A DNA stretch of 64,000 nucleotides. It comes from Alopecurus myosuroides (lineage: Eukaryota; Streptophyta; Magnoliopsida; Poales; Poaceae). The stretch lies in assembly GCA_028641055.1 (NCBI GenBank), contig CM054060.1, forward strand, positions 166,374,416 through 166,438,415. Direction: 5' to 3'. Below the pieces are notes generated by a model. The model had not been told where the DNA came from. It made no database searches and worked only from the letters and a program-made list of their open reading frames with translations. Of this stretch, positions 55,617-64,000 are shown piece after piece. Numbering within the stretch: the stretch's first letter is position 1; every line of letters starts with the position of its first letter. The position numbers and the translations under genes were made by a program.

Positions 55617-57451
55617 CACTACAAGGAAACGGTTTACCACCGGCGTGAGGTTTTTGCTACTACTGGCGGCAAATCATCACGCTAGTGGTGTGACGCCAGT
55701 GTTAAATCATCCTACCAGCGTGTATTTGGCCACGCCAGTAGTATTTCGACGAGTGATACGTCTTAAACGTATCTATAATTTCTGATGTTCCATGTTGTTT
55801 TCATGCCAATTGCTACATGTTTTCTATACACTTTATGTCATTTTTATGGATTTCCTGGGACTAACCTATTGACAAGATGCCACAGAGCTTGTTCCTGTTT
55901 TCTGCTGTTTTTGGTTTCAGAAAAGGCGTTCTAGAAATATTCTCGGAATTGGATGAAACAAAAACCCAGGACCTTAGAATTATGTCATGTACATGGAGTC
56001 CCGAGGAGACCCTGAGGGTGGCCCTGGACGGCCCACACCATAGGGAGGTGCCCCTGGCCACGCCACCAGGTGGTGTGCCCCCCCTGGCCACCCACCGACA
56101 TTGCCCTTTTGCCTATATAAGCTCCTCCTCGGGAAAACCCTAAACACTCGAGCCTTTTTCCACCAAAAGTTCCATAGCTTCCGTTATCGTTAACCCTAGT
56201 TCGGGAGGGTTCTGAAGCTCTCCCCGGCACGCTGTCGGGAGGGGAAATTATCACCGGAGGGCTCTACACCACCATGCCTGCCTCCGGAGTGATGCGTGAG
56301 TAGTTCATCCTTGGACTACGGGTCCATATCAGTAGCTAGATGGTTGTCTTCTCCTCTGTATGCCTCATGTTTAGATCTTGTGAACTGCCTAACATGATCA
56401 AGATCATCTTATTGTAATGCTACATGTTGAATTTGCTGGGATCCGGTGGATATTGAATGTTATGTCCAGTGATTATCAATTTATCATGTTCTTTCATGTT
56501 TATGTTATTTATGATCTTGCATGCTCTCCGTTACTAGTAGATGCTTTGGCCAAGTTGATGCTTGTAACTCCAAGAGGAGGTATTTATGCTAGATAGTGGG
56601 TTCATGCCTCCCTTTTATCCATGCTCGAGTGACAAAAACGTAACGGATGGGGGATATGATGTTGCCATTAGGGAGAAAACAACAAAGTTTACATTGTTTA
56701 CATTACACGCTTTACTTAATGCAATTATCTGTTGCTTGCAACTTAATAACCGAGGTTTGATTGGATTACGCTCCGAGGGTGGATTATGAGTCATAGATGT
56801 AGTTGGATAACGGTCTATCAATTATGTTGTAATGACCGCATAAATCACATAGTAATAACCATGTCATGCATATACACTACGGTGCAGCCTTTATCTGTCA
56901 ATTGCCCAGCTGTAATTTGTTTACCCAACATGTTATCTATTTATTTTGGGGATACACCACTAGTGAACTGTGGACCCCAGCCCATTCTTTTACACTGATA
57001 ATAAAACCACAACAACCGCTGTTTTCTACTGCAATTATTGTTTTCCTTTCATTTGCTGCCATCATTGTTCTCTTTTCATTCACTGCAAACAAACCTTGTT
57101 TTCCACACTATATGTCTAATTCTTTGTTTTCAGCAAAATCGGTGAGATTGGCAACCTAGCTGCTTCGTTGGGGCAAAGTAACTTGACTGTGTTGTGTAGA
57201 TTCCACGTTGCTGCTGAACCGTTAGTGCGCCCTGCCAACATCAGCTGCCAACAACCTTCAGAAGTGATTTTTTTCTCTTGCTGGTCGATTCAACATTGGT
57301 TTCTTTCTAAGGGAAAACTTGCTGCTATACTCTTTATACCTTACACTTGAGGTCTCCCAACGAGTGTACTATTGCACCATCAACGAGCACTAGCGTGTAA
57401 TTCTCACTCACCAGGGTATTGTTAATCATGACACCCTGCGATTTTTTAGTG
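55617..57451. mobile_element. Small CACTA-like (En/Spm) derivative split by a solo LTR
   Basis: The left end CACTACAAGGAAACGG is close to the grass CACTA terminus. Subterminal motifs ACCGGCGTGAGG, ACGCCAGT and CACGCTAGTG follow. The right end CGATTTTTTAGTG (to 57451) gives CACTAAAAAATCG in reverse complement, and CACGCTAGTG recurs there in inverted orientation. Without the LTR it is about 200 bp and non-coding. Three-base flanks (TTT left, TGC right) do not match, which weakens the right boundary. Confidence 0.45.
55754..57382 (+). mobile_element. Solo Athila-like LTR (1,629 bp)
   Basis: Starts TGATACGTCTTAAACG and ends TTGCACCATCA, with exact duplication ACGAG at 55749-55753 and 57383-57387. 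Promoter CTATATAAG at 56113-56121. It is collinear with the LTR pieces of element A. No internal domain lies next to it, so it is most simply a solo LTR left by LTR-LTR recombination. Confidence 0.88.
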
Positions 57452-57743
57452 TGCTAGGAAACTAACTAGCTACTTTAAACTGAATTAAAACACACGTCAT
57501 ATAACTATTATTAAGTGTATTATATGATGATTAACTAGCAATATACAAAGATCACAACTATAATTACAAAGACTAAAAGTTGACGAAATATGCCCGACAA
57601 AAGTGGAAACCCTTGCCACACTCGCTACACAGATAAACTCAAGCTCTCGTCGGTGTCGGCGCCACCGATCCTTCAACATCGGCGACCAGCTGCTGCGCCC
57701 CATCTTGTTCCTGCGCTGCTGCTCCATGAACGTCAGCGACCAT
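57452..57743. other. Unassigned sequence before element D
   Basis: No feature recognised. The GC-rich end (57640-57740) is open on the minus strand over a short distance but shows no domain. Confidence 0.4.
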
Positions 57744-60700
57744 TGTCGCACCCGGACTTCTAGGGGATACTCACAGTCCGTTAAACAGTAGATAAATGGC
57801 TTACGGGGCATACCGGCACCCGCATCTCAATATGAGCAGGCCAACACGTAAACGTGTGACAACCATTCTCTTACTATTCATCGTCTGCGCAAACCATCCC
57901 GTAGAAATCCAGATACTTCCGTTGACGTACTTCAAAACATACACACATGGTACGTCAACGGCATTGGAACAAGTGATATCACAACAGTTCTCTACGACAC
58001 AAAAGATTGAAATAAGTTGCAAATAGCTCTCATTAGAGCAGAGATAGCAAATACAATCATTCAGAGGACACATGTCCCAACATATCATCATTACATCAGA
58101 GCGGAAGCATTCAAAAGGTCTGAGTACAGACAAGATCCAAATAGGCCTAAGAGGCCGGAAACGAAAAGACGGAGCCCATCCACGAAGTCTCGGATCCTGC
58201 CCGGGTCCGCTATCTACTCGTCAGCAGTCTCGTCATACTCCACGTAGTAGCCACCATGTAGATCCTCGGAAACGTCAGTATGCGGAAACCACAGCCCCAA
58301 AGGGGTCAGTACATAAACGTACTGGCAAGCAAGACTCACATTTCACCAAAGAGTAGCCCGTCAACACCAAGCACAGATGCCTTGGGTTCAACGGAAGAAA
58401 GGGGATATAAAAGATGCTGCAACTGGCTGCACTAACCAACTACAGAGATTCTACCACTTCCGGCTAACAGAAAGAAGATAAGATCGAGTATTGTAACCAA
58501 CTGAAAGATAACTTCAAGCAAACCCATCCTGGATCTCGCCCCTTATCCAAAGAGGCAATCCGAGGATAACTCACACAGTTGAGTTAATGATGGTTCATAT
58601 TATTGTGTCAATAAGCCTATTACTAGTCAAGTTGTTAATCATTGGGTGTAAGGTTGTTAATCATTAGGTTTAAGTTGTCCTGAGTACTTGTTAGCCAGTA
58701 CTTTCACCAAGTAATCCATAACCGCGGAAAACACGGCTTCTCGAGAAGATTATCCCTGCAGGGTTGCACCAATTTGGCCGTACACGTATGAATAACCCGC
58801 CAGATGGAAAGACCCTTCCACCAAGCGAGGCACTCAACACAACTCAACTCTTCTTCGCATCAAGCCCAAAGCACCACGTGATGTGCGTGCGCGGCTAATC
58901 GAGCCCCACGAAGAAAAGGGGACCCTCATAGCACTGGAAGACCACGCCGCCCTAAATGCCGACTACAAAAGTTCCACCCGGGATCCAAGGGCTCGCAAGA
59001 TCATGCATGCAGCAAATGGAAAGCCCGAACTACGTGTGGCGATTTGGACGAGATGTGAATCGAATCAAATTGAGGGGGGCGCCCATACTCGCTTCCCACA
59101 TGCGGGTAGTGCGCTCATCATGGATCAGTAGACAAGACCCTTTTCCTATTAGGGTCGACACTAGCAGGCCTCAAAACCACCCTGGGCCTCCTGCCGGTGC
59201 CTTATCATCAAATTATTATTTAACAATATCATTAGCATGATTGATTGATTAAACATCGAGCCCCCAGAACATAATATGAATAGTAACAGAAAGTAACGGG
59301 TAACAGACTCGAGCAAAACAACCTAAGCATGCTAGTAAGACACTGGCTCAAACAATGGGTTGTAGGAAGGGAGATGAGGCATTATCAGGTTTAAAGGATT
59401 CATGTGATAGGTTCGTAACAGAAACAACTACTACTAAGGCTAGCAGAAAAGAACAACGGAAAGTATCGGTAACCAATGTTGAAAGGGACACAGTGGTTCA
59501 TGTGAGTGATAACTTGCCTGCAAACCCAGTAGCCTGGTACTGAGCTAACTCCTTAGAAGGGATGTCGTAAGTATCGTCGGTCTCAACGTCGTCGTTTATC
59601 CGAGAAGAAGCAAACACACAATGCAGAAAAGGTAGACAATCAATAACAGGGTATAGTGCACAAACATGGGATGATGCATGACCATTTAATTGATGCATAG
59701 AAATAACCTAGTTGACAAGATAACAACATGATTAAATGGACCCACATGCAATTGGATTGCATATGAAATGCCCATGAATTATGGTTGAATTAATTGTTCT
59801 ACAACTAATCATCATGTGGAAGTGAATTAGCATGATGCATGGATGAGGAAAAAACCAAAATAACAACAATAGAACCAAATGGAAATAAGGTCTACCAAGT
59901 TTAGGATTTTATTTATCAAGTTAAGAAATTTTGGTTACTTAAAGGTGTCACTCAAAGAGTTGTTGTTTTCACCACTTTAAATTGTTCAAAATAGATAACA
60001 AAGTTCATAATTGAAAAGAAAACAAGATTTTAGTTGGAATACATGTTTCACTTGTTGAAAAAGGATTTCAACTAAATTATTTAGGAATTAAACAAGTTTA
60101 AGCAAGAATTAAATGAATTTGATTCAAACATGAACTTATTTGAATTTTTATTTGTTCAAAACATTTAGTGAGGTTCATATTTGACAAGGTTATGTTTTTA
60201 TGGTTTGAAAACATATTTTATATGTCCCAAAAGAATTTGTTTTGATTAAGTTATGAATTTAGCAATATTAAATGATTTAAACAAGGTTTAAATCATTTAA
60301 CCAATTTTAATTATTCAAAACATGAAACAAAGTTTATATTTGGAAAGGTGGTTTAATTTTGCATGGAAAACATATTTCATTTGTGGAAATTGGATTTAAA
60401 ATGAGCAAGTTATGATTTTGGCAATTTTAAATGCAATAAATAAGAAACAGTTGTTTTCAGCAATTTAAATTATTCAAAACAGCAAACAAAATTTATATTT
60501 GGAAGGTACATCAAATTTTGTTGGATTACATGTTTCAAATTTTGGAATAGGAGTTAGGATGAATTTATTATGACTTAGACAATATTAAACAAGGTTTAAT
60601 TGAATTTAAAACAAGTTTGAATATTATTTGAATTTTATTTATTCAAAACATAATTTCAAACTCACATTTGAAAAGTTCACACTTTGATGGTTTGAAAACA

Positions 60701-62857
60701 TATTTTGCATGTTCAAAAATATTTTATATTGAGCAAGTTATGATTTTATCAAATTTAAATGAATTAAACAAGTATTAAATTATTTAGTCAATTTAAATTA
60801 TTCAAACCATGACACAAAATTTATATTTGAATAGGTTATTCAAAATGGTATAGAAATCATATTTTATTTGCATTTATTGGATTAATAATGAATTAGTTAT
60901 TGATTTTAGAAATTTGCATTTGAATTATTTGGATTCAAATTTAAGTTGCATTTGGAAAATTCAAAACAGTACAAAATTTGATTATTTGAATAGACAATTA
61001 AATTTAGAGCAGCAAACATATTTATAGTTTTTTATTTGGAGTCATATTTTAAAAGTTATTAACAAATTCAAACAGGGGACCAATCTGTTAAAAACAGGGA
61101 CTAGTTTTTGATTACAGAAATTCAGAAAAACAATTGTTACCGCACCCAGGGCTACCCCAGACACTGCCAGGGGGGCCCAGGGCCTCGCTGTGCTTGCGTG
61201 GACAGTGTGCGGCTGACAGGGGGCCCGCCCTGTCAGCGCTGCGGCAAAAAGTGGGGTTTTTTTGCGGAGCCGAGGGATCGAACCCAGGATCTCTCGCTCG
61301 TGCACAGGGTCAGTTACCACTGCGGTGGCTTGCGTTCGTTTGTTAGATACAGATGCGCAACAAAGGTAATGTTTAGATGTGCAAGTTCCTGAAACTTTAA
61401 CTGAACCAAAACCTGCGTTCGACAGAGAGACGACGGTGCTCATCGGCGGTGTGCCTTGGCTGTGCCGTGGTGGTGGATGCAGTATGGGTGCGGGAGGATG
61501 CTGTGGTGACGTGCATGGTGGTTGCGCACAGAGAGGAAAGGAGGAGGGAGACAGTGAGCTCACCGCGGTGGAGTCGTGGCGGAGGCCCGAGGCAGACGGC
61601 GTGGACGACGGCGTCGCGGACGGCGGCGGCGATCCCGTCGGTGTTGAGATCGACGTCGGTGTCCAACAGCGCGGGGAAGGGACGGTGGTTTCGTTCCCGT
61701 GGTTGGCGCGGATGGACGAGCACGGCAGCGACGGGGCATGGCCGTAATTCATAGATGAGCTACGGTGGCCGTGGCAGAGAGACTCAGAGGACGAGATCGT
61801 GTCGAGGGAGAGGGAAGCGGCGGCGGATCCCGAGGGAGGATGGAGTGGACAGGCTAGGGCGGCGCCAGGTGAGGTTAGGCTTGCTTTATAGGGTCTAGGG
61901 GTGGCGGATCGCCGTCGAGTGGTCACTGTGCTGCCGTGGCATCCATGGATGCTCGGCCGTACAACTGAAGACGACGGGGGCGTCTTCTGAAGGGGTACCG
62001 GGCCATGCGTGCGCTTAGTTGGGCTGGGCCGAGGTAGGTAGGTTAGTTGCTGCGCGCCGTGTGTTTTCTTTCCATTTTTGTTTTGTTTTATTATTATTTT
62101 TTTGTAGAAAACCAAAAGGAAGGAAAAGATAAGTTTTTGAGTTAGTAAAAATGTTAGAAAATTTAGGTTAAGTTAGTTAGGTTAATAGCAAACAAAATGC
62201 TAACTTTTATTTTCCAAAAGTTCAAATTTTAAAATACTGTTTGTAGTTGATTCAAATTGGGGTTAAATTGATTATTAGGTGCTTATAAATGAAACCAACT
62301 TTCCATAGGGTGAACCCTATTTTAGCTTAGAACAAAAGGTTAGATTGTTGTGGGCAATTTCATAATTCCAATTGAGTGCTGTTTGAAATTAATTCATATT
62401 TGGATGATTTGAGTATTAAAAATGATTATTGAAACCACAATTTTAAATAGGGTGACCCAAACAACTTTAATTGGAAAACAAGTGAGTAGATTTGTTTTGG
62501 TGATTTTTATAATTTCAAAAGAGGTGCTGTTTAGTGATTGCTTTGAATTTGGAAACAATTGGGAATTAATTAATTGAAATAAAAGCACCATTTTATTACT
62601 TGATTCCTTATGGAATAAAATGAAAACAATTGGTTGTTTTTACTTGAGATTTGTATTTAAAAGGTTGTAACAGAGCAAGTATGAAAACAAAGCATTTGAA
62701 ATTGTTTGAGTTTCATTGTGAAAACAAATAAAAACAGGTGTAAACAAATAGTAAACAAATGCAAACAAGGGAGTAAAATGATGCCATGATGCAATACTTT
62801 AATCAGACAGGAAATCAAACATTCTAAGTGGTAGGTTTTCATACTTAGGCTGTTACA
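57744..62857 (-). repeat. Element D 3' LTR (5,114 bp)
   Basis: On the minus strand it runs TGTAACAGCC (62857) to GGGTGCGACA (57744). The distal 1.9 kb (57744-59640) aligns closely with the end of the C LTR. The GC-rich promoter part (61090-62000) is quite different. A hairpin lies at 57920-57960. A 357-codon minus-strand frame at 61042-62115 is compositional and not called as a gene. Confidence 0.9.
61256..61330 (-). other. tRNA-like module in the D LTR
   Basis: The minus strand has B-box GGTTCGATCCC (61284-61274) with A-box-like AGTGGTAACTG about 45 bases upstream. The T-stem is imperfect and the sequence differs from the modules in C. tRNA-like, not a confirmed gene. Confidence 0.4.
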
Positions 62858-63765
62858 AAACGCCCCCCTTGAAGGAATCGCGCCCCGAGATACCTACTGA
62901 GAAAAGAAAAGGTCCGGAAACTTCTTGGGAAGATCTTCTTGAGCTGTGACACGTGAAACACATCGTGCACCTTGGATAGTTTTTCTGGAAGTTCAAAACG
63001 ATAGGCATTCCTGGCAACTCTTCTGGAAAGATGTCAGGAAATTTAGAAACCACCGGACACTTTCAAGTAAAGGGAGAGGTTTTGTATCGAGGGTGTATAG
63101 CTGGATAGAATTTGATTCATTCAGAGAATAGACTATCTGGAATGTGGTGCTTCAGGAATGCTTCCTCGAAACAACCCCAGGTGATAGGAATGCCAGCTCT
63201 CATAGCCTGTTTTCGAAACAACAACAACCTTTCTGGCCAGATAGACTTGATATTTGGGAAGTTTTGATTAGACGCCTATAGAAGAATTGATGTGGAAAAC
63301 AACAACAAGATTTCAACGGACGAAAAGGATGTTGAGAAGAACAGGATATCAACATCGGGGAAAACGAGAACAAAACACTCCTGAGGTACTACGGAAAAAC
63401 CCATCCGGGCTTCTAAAGGATCAATATCTACTGCTTAAGGAATAGAGGATCTGCTTCCGGGGCTTACACGCCTCCGTTCTCAATCATGAGTAGGCAACAT
63501 GATAAATCATGTCACAACCACCTCCATTCCTATGGTCTAGTAGATATAACCATCCTAGAGAAACCAGGATTCGTGAAATCCTAACTTGAAAGTTTAGATG
63601 AGAAGGGAAAACAACGTTACACTTCCTTACCAGAAAAGGGAGGGTGGGTGGGGAAAGAAGAAAAAGAACAGAATTCCTACTCTCACGTTTCATTTTTTCT
63701 ATATAGCTACAAAATAGTTTCTAGACTCAACTGCGACCAGTAAAAAGGGATCCTACAGGCAGACA
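62858..63765 (-). pseudogene. Reduced interior of element D
   Basis: Minus strand: shared non-coding leader (63765 to about 63262), a gag-like piece (IPITWGCFEEAFLKHHIPDS near 63200-63140), a pre-RT linker (VVSKFPDIFPEELPGMP, about 63055-63005), then directly the integrase end (GTGCACGATGTGTTTCACG, reading VHDVFHVSQ) and polypurine tract (about 62860-62872). Protease, RT, RNase H and integrase core are absent. Confidence 0.8.
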
Positions 63766-63778
63766 GGCTCTGATACCA
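63766..63778 (-). promoter_or_regulatory. Element D primer-binding site
   Basis: Minus strand TGGTATCAGAGCC, two bases from the 5' LTR end at 63781; identical to the site of C. Confidence 0.92.
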
Positions 63779-64000
63779 TTTGTCGCACCCGGACTTCTAG
63801 GGGATACTCACAGTCCGTTAAACAGTAGATAAATGGCTTACGGGGCATACCGGCACCCGCATCTCAATATGAGCAGGCCAACACGTAAACGTGTGACAAC
63901 CATTCTCTTACTATTCATCGTCTGCGCAAACTATCCCGTAGAAATCCAGATACTTCCGTTGACGTACTTCAAAACATACACACATGGTACGTCAACGGCA

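Larger units (their letters stand above)
57744..64000 (-). mobile_element. Element D: minus-strand long-LTR gypsy derivative related to C, cut by the window end
   Basis: 3' LTR 57744-62857 (5,114 bp), interior 62858-63780 (923 bp), PBS 63766-63778 and 5' LTR from 63781 past the window end. The left flank is ACCAT (57739-57743); the right flank lies outside. The interior shares its ~480-bp leader and the integrase-end scrap with C but retains other gag/pro-RT pieces. In the 220 bp of 5' LTR visible, one difference from the 3' LTR was noticed (AACTATCCC versus AACCATCCC). Confidence 0.9.

Noticed and set aside
57497..57743. C2H2-zinc-finger-like YLCSECGKGFHF on the minus strand before element D
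   Set aside because: An in-frame stop lies just upstream and the second Cys/His pair does not fit the spacing; too short to support.
61042..62115. 357-codon minus-strand frame in the D LTR
   Set aside because: Serine/proline/threonine-rich, spans the tRNA-like module, and has no domain; it reflects GC-rich composition.
1..64000. CRISPR arrays, operons, rRNA genes or other prokaryote-type features
   Set aside because: Tandem repeats present are minisatellite or LTR motif arrays without spacer structure, and the whole window is plant transposon sequence.

Overview
The window looks like intergenic chromatin from a large-genome pooid grass, probably Triticeae (wheat, barley, rye or Aegilops) or a close relative. 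The evidence is an LTR of the BARE-1/Angela/WIS type, Athila-like LTRs starting TGATACGTC, a Stowaway MITE, LARD-like elements with ~5-kb LTRs, and nesting several elements deep. Family names come from recalled sequence patterns; no database was searched. Only one ordinary host gene is visible, a small heavy-metal-associated (HMA) domain protein at 6902-7303.

Layout. 1-2440: 3' end of a gypsy element with a decayed antisense ORF of the 'putative gypsy-type transposon' class. 2406-4015: broken Ty1/copia integrase region (minus strand) holding a Stowaway MITE. 4240-5400: decayed LINE (minus). 5400-6700: no gene seen. 6902-7303: HMA gene. 7542-8718: Mutator-like element with a 9-bp target duplication and an 83-bp higher-order minisatellite. 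8863-39397: a nest five elements deep. An old copia element (LTRs 8863-9203 and 39049-39397) was split by an Athila-like element A (11616-38340, duplication TGGAC). A's 5' LTR was split by a minus-strand Athila-like element B (from 12717). B's 3' LTR was split by a long LTR E (13805-29141, duplication GAATA). E was split by a very young long-LTR element C (15575-26505, duplication TCCCT). 34531-35458 holds another LTR fragment at the B/A junction.

39401-41300: copia-type LTR with primer-binding site. 41780-41960: LINE tail. 43350-55000: Angela/BARE-like LTR (minus) split by gypsy element G (44705-54585, duplication ATAAC). G keeps gag-protease and part of RT on the minus strand. In place of RNase H and integrase it carries an apparently intact six-exon antisense gene (45820-48751, 829 codons). 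55617-57451: small CACTA-like element holding a solo Athila-like LTR (55754-57382, duplication ACGAG). 57744 to the window end: element D, a minus-strand relative of C.

Nearly all protein-coding signal is transposon-derived and broken. The three most informative items are the antisense spliced gene of G; the C/D family, with ~5-kb LTRs, tiny mosaic interiors, tRNA-like modules and a conserved hairpin; and the fully resolved insertion order of the main nest.
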